Of a DNA stretch of 22,193 bases, positions 7,349-14,602 are shown piece after piece. The notes below the pieces were generated by a model that did no database searches, had not been told where the DNA came from, and saw only the letters and a list, made by a program, of their open reading frames with translations. Numbering within the stretch: position 1 is the stretch's first letter; each line of letters opens with the position of its first letter. The DNA is from Alphaproteobacteria bacterium. GTDB taxonomy: Bacteria; Pseudomonadota; Alphaproteobacteria; Sphingomonadales; SMXR01. The stretch spans positions 1 to 22,193 of the forward strand of contig SMXR01000034.1 in NCBI GenBank assembly GCA_004356215.1, read 5' to 3'. A program made the translations under genes and the position numbers.

Positions 7349-10072
7349 ATGAAAGCGTTTAGTTCGCTTGCCAAAAAAATGTTCGGCACCTCGAACGAGC
7401 GGGTGGTCCGCAAGCATCAAAAAGCTGTCGACGCCATCAACGCCCTTGAAGCTGAATTCGAAAAGCTAACGGATGCCGAAATCAAGGCAAAAACCGACGA
7501 ATTCAGGACTCGCTACAAAGCCGGAGAGACCCTGGATGACCTGCTGGTTGAAGCCTTTAGCACGGTTCGCGAAGCAGCGAAACGCACCCTGGGCCAGCGC
7601 CATTTTGATGTTCAGTTGATCGGCGGCATCGTTTTACACCGCGGTGAAATTGCTGAAATGAAAACCGGTGAAGGTAAAACCCTAGTTTCAACCCTGTCAG
7701 CTTTTCTAAATGCAATCCCCGGCAAGGGCGTTCATATTGTCACCGTCAATGACTATCTGGCCCTGCGCGATGCCGAGTGGATGGGGCAAATTTATAACTT
7801 TCTGGGCCTAAGCGTCGGGGTGATTGTTCCTGGTTTGGATAAGCCCCAGCGCAAGGAAGCCTACAGCGCCGATATCACCTATTCCACCAATAACGAGCTG
7901 GGCTTTGATTACCTGCGCGATAATCTGGCGTTTTCCCGCTCTGAAATGGTGCAACGGGATTTTTCTTTTGCCATTGTTGATGAGGTTGACAGTATTCTGA
8001 TTGATGAAGCGCGTACCCCGTTGATCATTTCCGGGCCAACCGAAGACAAAACCGACCTTTATACCTCCGTTGATCGCATCGTGCGCCAGTTGAAGGAAGA
8101 TCATTACGAGAAAGAAGAAAAGAACAAAACCATTACCCTGACCGAAGAGGGGGTTGAATTCATTGAAGGTCTGTTGGTTAAGGCCGGGCTTCTGGAAGGC
8201 GATAATCTGTACGATTACGAAAACACCGAAGTGGTCCACCACGTCAACCAGGCGCTCCGGGCCGAAAAAATGTTCGCCCGTGATACCGATTATATCATCA
8301 AGGATGACAAGGTCATAATCATTGATGAATTTACCGGCCGGATGATGGAAGGCCGGCGCTGGGCGGAGGGGATGCACCAGGCGGTTGAAGCCAAGGAAGG
8401 GGTGCCGATCCAGCCGGAAAACCAAACCATGGCCTCAATTACATTCCAGAATTATTTCCGGATGTACCCGAAAATTTCTGGCATGACCGGAACCGCGGCC
8501 ACTGAAGCCCAGGAATTTTTTGATATTTATGGCATGCCGGTGGTGGAAATCCCAACCAATGAACTGATCATCAGGATTGATGATCACGACGAATTTTACC
8601 GCACCGAGCCGGAAAAATTCAAGGCCCTGGTTGAGGAAATAAAGGTTTGCCACAAAAAGGGCCAGCCGATGCTGGTTGGCACCGTTTCGATCGAAAAATC
8701 TGAATTGCTTTCCGAAATCCTGAAAAAACACAAAATTAAGCACAACGTTTTGAATGCCCGCTATCATGAACAGGAAGCTTTCATTGTTGCCCAGGCTGGC
8801 GAGTTTGGGGCGATAACCATTGCCACCAACATGGCCGGGCGCGGTACCGATATCCAGCTTGGCGGTAATTACGACATGCGCGTCAAGTTTGAGGCTGATC
8901 CGATTGAGGATGAAAAGAAAAAGGCCAAGGTGATCAAAAAGATCACAACCGAGATAGCGGAAAACAAAAAGCGGGTGCTGGCGGCCGGCGGCCTCTATGT
9001 GATCGGCACCGAACGCCACGAAAGCCGGCGCATTGATAACCAGTTGCGGGGCCGTTCAGGGCGCCAGGGAGATCCCGGCAAATCGAAGTTTTATCTTTCG
9101 CTTCATGACGATCTGATGCGTATTTTCGGTCCGGAAAAAATGGATGCCATGCTGGTCAAGCTGGGCCTTGAAGAGGGCGAGGCAATCATTCACCCGTGGA
9201 TCAACAAGGCGATTGAAAAGGCCCAGGGTAAAGTTGAGGAACGCAATTACGAACAGCGCAAAAATATCCTGAAATACGATGATGTCATGAATAACCAAAG
9301 AAAGGCGATCTACGAACAACGCCTTGAGATTATGGATGCCAAGGACGTGTCAGACACCGTCAGCGATATGCGCGCAGAAACCGTCGAAGACATCGTCCTC
9401 ACCCATATTCCCCCAAAGACCTACCCAGAGGAATGGGATATCAAGGGGCTGGGTATTGAAATTAAACGGGTTTTTAATATTGATCTGCCCTTGACCGACT
9501 GGATGAAAGAGGAAGGTGTTGAAGAGCAGGAATTAACCGATCGCATTATTAAGTTAACCGATGCCCAGATTGCTAAAAAGGTTGAAAATTACGGGTCCGA
9601 GGAATGGCGCTATGTTGAAAAAAGTTTGCTGTTGAGAACCCTTGATAACGACTGGAAGGAACATTTATCAACCCTCGAGCACCTGCGTAAAGTGGTGACG
9701 CTCAGGGCCTATGGCCAGCGCGATCCCCTAAACGAGTTCAAGACCGAAAGCTTCACCCTGTTTGAGGCTTTGTTGGGCACGGTGCGGGAAAATGTTTCAA
9801 AAATGCTGGCGCACATAGAATTCCGGGTTGAACAGGGGCCGCTGGCGATTAAACAGGAACAAAAGCCCTTGCGGCCCCAGCATATCGATCCCAGGACCGG
9901 GGAAAACGATGCAGTTCCCCCGGTTGGCACCCTGGCCATGGCGGCGGCCCAAAAGGCCGCCCAGCCAAAAAACCCGGCGGATCCGGCAACCTGGGGCAAG
10001 GTGCCAAGAAATGCCCCATGCCCGTGCAACTCTGGCAAAAAATATAAACACTGCCACGGCCGCCTGATTTAA
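7349..10072 (+). CDS. secA: Preprotein translocase ATPase SecA
   Basis: The motor that pushes unfolded preproteins through the SecYEG channel using ATP. At 907 residues it is close to the usual size of about 900. Nucleotide-binding domain 1 has Walker A MKTGEGKT (104-111) and Walker B/DEAD-like DEVD (211-214), followed by the SecA signature IDEARTPLIISGP (218-230). The preprotein cross-linking domain, NBD2 (with TNMAGRGTDIQLGG and RGRSGRQGDPG) and the helical scaffold/wing domains follow in order. The C-terminal SEC-C zinc motif is complete (Cys891, Cys893, Cys902, His903), so a SecB/ribosome-binding tail is expected. GAAAGGG precedes the ATG at good spacing. It serves export of signal-peptide proteins such as the next gene's product, and stands as its own transcription unit after the pilin gene. 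Confidence 0.99.
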   Translation: MKAFSSLAKKMFGTSNERVVRKHQKAVDAINALEAEFEKLTDAEIKAKTDEFRTRYKAGETLDDLLVEAFSTVREAAKRTLGQRHFDVQLIGGIVLHRGEIAEMKTGEGKTLVSTLSAFLNAIPGKGVHIVTVNDYLALRDAEWMGQIYNFLGLSVGVIVPGLDKPQRKEAYSADITYSTNNELGFDYLRDNLAFSRSEMVQRDFSFAIVDEVDSILIDEARTPLIISGPTEDKTDLYTSVDRIVRQLKEDHYEKEEKNKTITLTEEGVEFIEGLLVKAGLLEGDNLYDYENTEVVHHVNQALRAEKMFARDTDYIIKDDKVIIIDEFTGRMMEGRRWAEGMHQAVEAKEGVPIQPENQTMASITFQNYFRMYPKISGMTGTAATEAQEFFDIYGMPVVEIPTNELIIRIDDHDEFYRTEPEKFKALVEEIKVCHKKGQPMLVGTVSIEKSELLSEILKKHKIKHNVLNARYHEQEAFIVAQAGEFGAITIATNMAGRGTDIQLGGNYDMRVKFEADPIEDEKKKAKVIKKITTEIAENKKRVLAAGGLYVIGTERHESRRIDNQLRGRSGRQGDPGKSKFYLSLHDDLMRIFGPEKMDAMLVKLGLEEGEAIIHPWINKAIEKAQGKVEERNYEQRKNILKYDDVMNNQRKAIYEQRLEIMDAKDVSDTVSDMRAETVEDIVLTHIPPKTYPEEWDIKGLGIEIKRVFNIDLPLTDWMKEEGVEEQELTDRIIKLTDAQIAKKVENYGSEEWRYVEKSLLLRTLDNDWKEHLSTLEHLRKVVTLRAYGQRDPLNEFKTESFTLFEALLGTVRENVSKMLAHIEFRVEQGPLAIKQEQKPLRPQHIDPRTGENDAVPPVGTLAMAAAQKAAQPKNPADPATWGKVPRNAPCPCNSGKKYKHCHGRLI

Positions 10073-10134
10073 TCCTGGTAGGGATTATCTCGCCTGATCG
10101 ACCTTCCACCCGCCATTTTTTCTGCCTCATTTCC

Positions 10135-10156
10135 GCCCGGTTTCGCTGAACCGGGC
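10135..10156. other. Perfect hairpin after secA, overlapping the operator-like element
   Basis: GCCCGGTT (10135-10142) and AACCGGGC (10149-10156) form a perfect 8-bp stem with a 6-nt loop, about 65 nt after the secA stop. No T-run follows, so it is at best a weak terminator or mRNA-end stabiliser for secA. Its right half contains the first TGAAC half-site of the 41-bp element that starts at 10145, so DNA-level and RNA-level roles could both apply. Confidence 0.45.
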
Positions 10157-10185
10157 CTGAACAGCTTGCTCAGGCACCGTTCAGG
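10145..10185 (+). promoter_or_regulatory. Operator-like element A: two inverted pairs of 11-bp-spaced half-sites
   Basis: Four 7-bp half-sites are laid out as GCTGAAC (10145-10151), CCTGAAC (10156-10162), GCTCAGG (10168-10174) and GTTCAGG (10179-10185). Within each pair the half-sites start 11 bp apart, one helical turn. The left pair is the inverted form of the right pair, across a 5-bp linker. The -10-like TAAAGT at 10196-10201 begins 11 nt after the last half-site, so the right pair would cover the -35 region, as for activators of the OmpR/PhoB class. The same layout recurs at 10974. The regulator is not identified. Confidence 0.6.
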
Positions 10186-10232
10186 CGGGTCTTGGTAAAG
10201 TTTCTCCAGAACAATAAATAAGGAGAAACACC

Positions 10233-10877
10233 ATGAAGACCTTTAAAACATATCTGTTCTCCGCAATGGCGCTGGGAACAATAGGCGCAAGTTTTATCAC
10301 CACCGAAGCGCTGGCCGACCACCGCGAAGGCCGCGGCCGTGGTTATGGCAAGCAGGTCGTTGACCTTTATATCGATGCTGGCGACCGCCAGCTTGAGCGG
10401 GCGATTGGTAAACATCTCCAGGCTTACAACCCTTATATCAATATCGTTTATTCACGCCGCTATGCCGACGTTACGGTTTGGGTCAACGGCACTATGTCGA
10501 CCCCTGAGATATATGACCGCCGGGGCCGCAGAGCCAGGGGTGGTTACGCGTCGATGGCCTATGATTACAAAATCAAAATCAAGGCCGGAGGCAAAACCAT
10601 CTACCGTGACCGGATTTACGGTGAAGTGACCCAGCCTTTAGGGCGCCGGGGAATGTATCACAATGGTTCTGGCGGCAAGATCGAGAAGGCTGAACGCGCT
10701 GTTGAATTGTTGGGTGTGTTTCTCGGCACTATCAATGGCGATGGCTATGGCGTCCGCTATCGCAATGGGCGCTATGGCAGTATCGTGCCAAAATTGCGCT
10801 TCAAGGCAATTGAACGCATCGCCGACAGCTTCGGCCACATCAAAATCCCCAGGCGCATTGCCCGCTACCGGCGCTAG
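10233..10877 (+). CDS. Secreted basic protein of unknown function
   Basis: I do not recognise this 214-residue protein. It has a classic Sec signal peptide: Lys2/Lys5, a hydrophobic core over about 7-22, and a cleavage site after the ALA ending at residue 28. The mature part is rich in Arg, Gly and Tyr and strongly basic. It begins with a Gly/Arg-rich stretch, then DLYIDAGDRQLERAIGKHL, alternating beta-like segments (INIVYSRRYADVTVWVNG; YDYKIKIKAGGKTIYRD), and a final helical KAIERIADSFG before a basic tail. No cysteines, lipobox or transmembrane anchor are visible, so it is likely periplasmic or released. AAGGAG precedes the ATG by 7 nt, a strong ribosome site. It is a single-gene unit with its own operator-like element upstream and an intrinsic terminator downstream. 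A role in envelope stress or binding of acidic polymers is possible but not shown. Confidence 0.85.
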   Translation: MKTFKTYLFSAMALGTIGASFITTEALADHREGRGRGYGKQVVDLYIDAGDRQLERAIGKHLQAYNPYINIVYSRRYADVTVWVNGTMSTPEIYDRRGRRARGGYASMAYDYKIKIKAGGKTIYRDRIYGEVTQPLGRRGMYHNGSGGKIEKAERAVELLGVFLGTINGDGYGVRYRNGRYGSIVPKLRFKAIERIADSFGHIKIPRRIARYRR

Positions 10878-10925
10878 CGCGGGTAAGAAATCAGGCTGGG
10901 TTTTCCCCTAATCCGGCCTGCACTT

Positions 10926-10954
10926 GGGGCCCCTTCCCGGGGCCCCATTTTATT
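10926..10954 (+). terminator. Intrinsic terminator of the secreted-protein gene
   Basis: GGGGCCCC (10926-10933) pairs with GGGGCCCC (10939-10946) around a 5-nt loop, followed by ATTTTATT. It lies about 50 nt after the stop codon of the 214-residue protein. The all-GC 8-bp stem plus T-rich tail is a standard Rho-independent terminator. Confidence 0.85.
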
Positions 10955-10973
10955 GGAGGAACCCACCAATTTA

Positions 10974-11014
10974 CATGAACCAAATATGAACACCCCGCTC
11001 AGGTTTTGTTCAGG
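10974..11014 (+). promoter_or_regulatory. Operator-like element B, same architecture as the one at 10145
   Basis: Half-sites are CATGAAC (10974-10980), TATGAAC (10985-10991), GCTCAGG (10997-11003) and GTTCAGG (11008-11014). Spacings are 11, 12 and 11 bp between starts, identical to element A. The right pair is identical in sequence to A while its 4-bp spacer (tttt against cacc) shares no base; overall 27 of 41 positions agree. A -10-like TATTTT (11025-11030) begins 11 nt after the last half-site, exactly as in A. It sits immediately after a terminator and before the 53-residue ORF, so it should drive that unit. Confidence 0.6.
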
Positions 11015-11072
11015 GTGACTTTGTTATTTTAAAGTCGAATCATTGTTGATGGCTGAAAGGAGAAGACTTTAA

Positions 11073-11234
11073 ATGACTGGTTTGGAAATTCTTATGGTCC
11101 TTATTTTGACTCTCTCTGTTTCCTCTCCCCCCCTCGTTGGGACCACAAGGGTTGACAGTACCAGGAAGGCTTTGATTTTGAGCCAGTCTTCTCCTCAATT
11201 ATCAGCATCTGGTTCAAAAAGGGACGATCCCTAA
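11073..11234 (+). CDS. Small 53-residue hydrophobic ORF, unknown
   Basis: A short reading frame (MTGLEILMVLILTLSV... to ...SGSKRDDP) with a hydrophobic stretch over about residues 4-23, then a Ser-rich polar tail. AAGGAG lies 10 nt before the ATG, which supports translation. It is enclosed in a complete small transcription unit: operator-like element and -10-like hexamer upstream, two stacked intrinsic terminators directly after its stop. The hydrophobic segment could be a membrane anchor or an uncleaved signal. I do not recognise any family. The alternative is that the roughly 230-nt transcript is a regulatory RNA and the ORF is incidental. Codon content is less GC-rich than neighbouring genes. 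Confidence 0.5.
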   Translation: MTGLEILMVLILTLSVSSPPLVGTTRVDSTRKALILSQSSPQLSASGSKRDDP

Positions 11235-11241
11235 TTCCCTG

Positions 11242-11271
11242 CCGGGAGGGCACCCCTTCCTCCCGGTTTTT
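11242..11271 (+). terminator. Intrinsic terminator after the 53-residue ORF
   Basis: CCGGGAGG (11242-11249) pairs with CCTCCCGG (11259-11266) and is followed directly by TTTTT. It begins 8 nt after the stop codon of the small ORF. Confidence 0.85.
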
Positions 11272-11280
11272 CGTCCTGTT

Positions 11281-11315
11281 AAGAGGCGCCCCTCCCCTGG
11301 GCGCCTCTTTCTTTT
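11281..11315 (+). terminator. Second, stacked intrinsic terminator
   Basis: AAGAGGCGCCC (11281-11291) pairs perfectly with GGGCGCCTCTT (11299-11309), an 11-bp stem with a 7-nt loop, followed by a T-rich tail TTTCTTTT (11308-11315). It lies 10 nt after the first terminator, giving a tandem stop that protects against transcription running into the convergent nrdB. Confidence 0.82.
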
Positions 11316-11327
11316 AGGCTCCAGGGT

Positions 11328-11396
11328 AAAAAAAGAGCGGGGAGGCCCTTTGATGACTTAGGTAGACGGCTAGCAAGGCAAGAAGGGTCTCCCCGC
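11328..11396 (-). terminator. Intrinsic terminator of nrdAB with an unusually long loop
   Basis: On the minus strand the segment 11396-11385 pairs with 11348-11337 in a 12-bp stem (GCGGGGAG core, one G-U pair). Two bases later comes a run of seven T (11334-11328). It begins about 27 nt after the nrdB stop. The loop is 36 nt, longer than in ordinary intrinsic terminators, but the stem strength and T-run position are good. Confidence 0.72.
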
Positions 11397-11422
11397 AAGG
11401 AAGAGCTATGATTTGGATATCC

Positions 11423-12403
11423 CTAGTCGAAAGCTTCCTCCCACGTTCCTTTGGTGGCGGCCTTGGAATATTCGGTCGCCCGGTTTTCAAAAAAGTTGGT
11501 GTGCTCGACCGCGTTCTGCATGGTATCGAGCCACGGCAGCGGATTTTCCTTGATGTGATAGACCGGCTGCAGGCCCAGCTGCAACAACCGGCGGTCGGCG
11601 ATATAGCGGATATAGGCCTTGACCTCATCGGCGGCCAGACCCTCAACCGGACCCATTTCAAACGCCAAGTCAATAAAGGCATCTTCGTGGGTGACAATGG
11701 TATCGCACGCCTCGTAGAGCTCGGCCTGAAACTCTTCGGTCCAGATTTCCGGGTTCTCATGGCAAAAGGTGCGGAACAGCTTGATGATGCTCTGGCAATG
11801 CAGCGTTTCATCGCGTACCGACCACGAGATGATCTGGCCCATGCCCTTCATTTTATTAAAGCGCGGAAAGTTCAATAGCATGGCGAACGAGGCAAACAGC
11901 TGCAGTCCTTCGGTAAAGGCCCCGAAGACGGCCAGGGTCTTGGCGATGTCGGCTTTGGAATTTACATTAAACCCCTGCATGTAGTCGTATTTGTCTTTCA
12001 TTTCCTTGTATTTCAGGAACGCGGAATATTCCGCCTCGGGCATGCCGATGGTATCGAGCAAGTGCGAGTAAGCAGAAATATGGATGGTTTCGGTGTTCGA
12101 GAAGGCCGACAGCATCATTTGCACCTCGGTCGGCTTGAAGACCTGGGTGTAGTGCTTCATATAGCAGTTGTTCACCTCGATATCGGCCTGGGTAAAAAAG
12201 CGGAAAATCTGGGTCAGCAAATTGCGCTCTTCATCGGTTACCTTGTTGCGCCAGTCCTTGACGTCATCGCCCAGCGGCACCTCTTCGGGCAGCCAGTGGA
12301 TACGCTGCTGGGTTAGCCAGGCTTCGTATGCCCAGGGGTAGCGAAAAGGTTTGTAGACCGGGCTACCGACCAATAAGGAATTTGCTTCTGCCATTCTGGC
12401 CAT
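11423..12403 (-). CDS. nrdB: Class Ia ribonucleotide reductase, beta (radical) subunit
   Basis: The small subunit that houses the di-iron centre and tyrosyl radical for reducing ribonucleotides to deoxyribonucleotides. All expected metal ligands are visible: Asp74, Glu105, His108, Glu165, Glu199 and His202. Tyr112 stands at the same +7 position from Glu105 as the radical tyrosine in the E. coli protein (ETIHISAY), so a tyrosyl-radical class Ia enzyme is predicted. The 326-residue length is normal and there is no N-terminal ATP-cone. It follows nrdA by 32 nt on the same strand and is closed by the terminator at 11328-11396. The ATG at 12403 is used; a second in-frame ATG lies three codons inside. 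Confidence 0.97.
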   Translation of the reverse strand: MARMAEANSLLVGSPVYKPFRYPWAYEAWLTQQRIHWLPEEVPLGDDVKDWRNKVTDEERNLLTQIFRFFTQADIEVNNCYMKHYTQVFKPTEVQMMLSAFSNTETIHISAYSHLLDTIGMPEAEYSAFLKYKEMKDKYDYMQGFNVNSKADIAKTLAVFGAFTEGLQLFASFAMLLNFPRFNKMKGMGQIISWSVRDETLHCQSIIKLFRTFCHENPEIWTEEFQAELYEACDTIVTHEDAFIDLAFEMGPVEGLAADEVKAYIRYIADRRLLQLGLQPVYHIKENPLPWLDTMQNAVEHTNFFENRATEYSKAATKGTWEEAFD

Positions 12404-12435
12404 TTTTTCTACTCTTTGGTTTGTTTACTACCCCG

Positions 12436-14343
12436 CTATTGGCAGGACAGGCATTCGTCGTAGTCGGTTTCTTCCGCCTGCTCCTTGTCGGTCTTCGCCA
12501 CCAATGGAATTTGAATATCATCGGGCTTGGGTACGCCATTGCCGTTGACCGCAACCTTGGCCACGCCATTTTCAATGTGGGAGACCACTTCGGCGCGCTG
12601 GATTGATTTGGAGCGGCAGTAATAAAGCGACTTCACGCCCTTTTTCCACGCTCCGAAATGGAGCCGGTGCAGATCGCGCTTGTGGATGTCGGCGGGGATG
12701 AAAATATTCAAGGATTGCGCCTGGTCGATCATCGGTGTGCGCTCGGCAGCCAAATCTATCAGCCAGCGCTGGTCAATTTCAAAGGCAGTTTTAAAGACAT
12801 CCTTTTCATGATCGTTGAGAAAATCAAGGTGCTGGACCGAGCCCTCATGGACGGTGATTGACGACCAGACTTTGTCGGTATTTTGGCCTTTTTCTTCCAA
12901 CACTTTTTCCAAAATGCTGCTTCTGACATTGAACGAGCCCGATAGCGTTTTATGAACAAACGAGTTGGCGGCAATGGGCTCAATCCCCGGGCTGGCGCCA
13001 CCGCAGATAATTGAGATTGAGGCGGTGGGCGCGATTGCGGTTTTGTTGGAAAAGCGCTCCTTAATGCCAAATTCGGCGGCATCCATACAGGCGCCGCGTT
13101 CTTCGGCGAGCGTCACCGAAGCTTCGTCGACCTTTTCCTTGATATGGCTGAATATTTTTTTGTTCCAGACCTTGGCCATGACCGATTCGATTGGAATATT
13201 ATGGGCTTGCAGGAACGAATGCAGGCCCATGACGCCAAGGCCGACGCTGCGTTCGCGCGCCGCGGAATATTTGGCCTTGGCCATCTCCTTCGGGGCGCGG
13301 TCGATAAAGTCCTGAAGAACGTTATCAAGGAAGCGCATGATATCTTCTATGAACCTCTCTTCCTTCGACCACTCATGGTAATGATCAAGATTAAGCGACG
13401 ACAGGCAACAGACCGCGGTGCGGTCTTTACCCAGATGGTCGGTCCCGGTCGGCAGGGTAATTTCAGAACACAGGTTCGATGTTTTGACGGTCAAACCGGT
13501 CAGCTTGTGGTGTTCCGGTATTTGCCGGTTGACGGTATCAGAAAATACCAGATAAGGCTCGCCGGTCTCAACCCGCGAGGTTAAAAGCCTGATCCATAAA
13601 TTCCGCGCTGAAACCCGGCGGATTACATGCTTGTCCTTGGGCGACAGTAGTGCCCATTGCTCATCGGCTTCAACCGCCCGCATAAATGCATCCGAGATTA
13701 GAACCCCGTGGTGCAGGTTGGGGGTCTTGCGGTTGGGATCACCGCCGGTGGGACGGCGAATTTCAGTAAATTCTTCAATCTCGGGATGGTTGACCGGCAA
13801 ATAAACCGCCGCCGAGCCGCGCCTCAAACTGCCCTGGCTGATCGCCAGTGTCAGCGAATCCATGACCCGGACGAAGGGGATTATGCCTGAGGTTTTGCCA
13901 TTGGCGCCGACCTTTTCACCGATCGAGCGGAGGTTGCCCCAATACGATCCGATGCCGCCACCGCGCGCCGCAAGCCAGACGTTTTCGGTCCAAAGATCAA
14001 CAATCGAGCCCAAGGTGTCGTTTGCCTCATTCAAAAAGCACGAGATTGGCAGGCCCCGTTTGGTGCCGCCGTTTGAAAGGATTGGGGTGGCCGGCATAAA
14101 CCATAATTTCGAAATATAATCATACAGCCGCTGGGAGTGGCTGGAATCATCGCCATAAAAACTGGCGACCCGGGCGAACAGGTCCTGGAAACTTTCGCCC
14201 GGCATCAAATAGCGGTCTGTGAGTGTGGATTTGCCGAATTCTGTGAGGAATTTATCGCGGGTGCGGTCGATTTTAACCGCGCCGCCACTTTCAAATTGGG
14301 TTACTTCAAACACCTGCTCAGCCCTCCCGGTTTTTAGTTCCAT
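12436..14343 (-). CDS. nrdA: Class Ia ribonucleotide reductase, alpha (catalytic) subunit
   Basis: The large subunit that binds NDPs and performs the thiyl-radical chemistry. Readable active-site elements are Cys102 (in GLPISCFLN), the SNLCSEI motif with Asn290, thiyl Cys292 and Glu294, a cysteine pair at 312-313 in CCLSSLNL as the second redox partner, the radical-transfer tyrosine pair in SLYYCRSKS, and a C-terminal shuttle CLSC (631-634). At 635 residues it is much shorter than the E. coli type (761), and the N-terminus goes almost directly into the catalytic domain, with no ATP-cone. Overall-activity inhibition by dATP may therefore be missing. GAGGGGG lies just before the ATG. NrdR boxes at 14555-14601 are expected to repress it. 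Confidence 0.97.
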   Translation of the reverse strand: MELKTGRAEQVFEVTQFESGGAVKIDRTRDKFLTEFGKSTLTDRYLMPGESFQDLFARVASFYGDDSSHSQRLYDYISKLWFMPATPILSNGGTKRGLPISCFLNEANDTLGSIVDLWTENVWLAARGGGIGSYWGNLRSIGEKVGANGKTSGIIPFVRVMDSLTLAISQGSLRRGSAAVYLPVNHPEIEEFTEIRRPTGGDPNRKTPNLHHGVLISDAFMRAVEADEQWALLSPKDKHVIRRVSARNLWIRLLTSRVETGEPYLVFSDTVNRQIPEHHKLTGLTVKTSNLCSEITLPTGTDHLGKDRTAVCCLSSLNLDHYHEWSKEERFIEDIMRFLDNVLQDFIDRAPKEMAKAKYSAARERSVGLGVMGLHSFLQAHNIPIESVMAKVWNKKIFSHIKEKVDEASVTLAEERGACMDAAEFGIKERFSNKTAIAPTASISIICGGASPGIEPIAANSFVHKTLSGSFNVRSSILEKVLEEKGQNTDKVWSSITVHEGSVQHLDFLNDHEKDVFKTAFEIDQRWLIDLAAERTPMIDQAQSLNIFIPADIHKRDLHRLHFGAWKKGVKSLYYCRSKSIQRAEVVSHIENGVAKVAVNGNGVPKPDDIQIPLVAKTDKEQAEETDYDECLSCQ

Positions 14344-14554
14344 GTCCCCCTCACTCCTTGAGCTTATTCAGGTTTTTGGTCTTTTTCAGACTCGCAACCA
14401 GCTTTCGCCACCCGGCGATTTCATCCGCAAACCCGCCTTTTCCGTTATTTCAGGCCGGGTATTTTGATTGTGTTTAGGCTTTTTGCCTAGCGCCCCAAAC
14501 CCCGAAATGGGGCAAGCAATCGTGAGAATGAGTATGCAGGCAACATCCCCAATC
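14344..14554 (-). other. Long untranslated leader of nrdA
   Basis: If transcription starts near the NrdR boxes, nrdA has a leader of about 200 nt. It contains a perfect small stem-loop, TAGGC/GCCTA (14475-14489, 5-bp stem, 5-nt loop), and a CCCC/GGGG stem around 14500-14515. I could not match it to a known riboswitch: no cobalamin-box pattern is apparent. Together with the NrdR and repeat region up to 14762, this 419-bp gap shows no gene I can support. Confidence 0.4.
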
Positions 14555-14601
14555 AGTCAAGATAAAGTATAAATAAATTTTTTACCCCCTAGATATAGTG
14601 T
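14555..14601 (-). promoter_or_regulatory. Paired NrdR boxes and promoter region of nrdAB
   Basis: On the minus strand, box 1 is ACACTATATCTAG (within 14601-14586), a full match to the NrdR core consensus ACACwATATnTwG. Box 2 is ATACTTTATCTTG (within 14570-14555), 11 of 13. Their centres are exactly 31 bp apart, three helical turns, which is the usual arrangement for NrdR, the ATP-cone zinc repressor of nrd genes. A -10-like TATACT (14571-14566) overlaps box 2, so bound NrdR would block RNA polymerase. The nrdR gene itself is not in the window. Confidence 0.85.
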
Positions 14602-14602
14602 T

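Noticed and set aside
10156..10186. RNA attenuator: GCCTGAAC pairing with GTTCAGGC before the secreted-protein gene
   Set aside because: The pairing is an automatic consequence of the inverted half-sites, and the matched element at 10974 keeps the half-sites but changes the spacers, which fits a DNA-binding site better than a conserved RNA fold.
14386..14424. A 12-codon reading frame in the nrdA leader as a possible regulatory leader peptide
   Set aside because: Composition shows no run of one amino acid, and no alternative terminator hairpin follows; such short frames are expected by chance.
14475..14520. Possible riboswitch in the nrdA leader
   Set aside because: Only short separate stem-loops are visible and no cobalamin-box or other known aptamer signature was found; class Ia enzymes do not need cobalamin.
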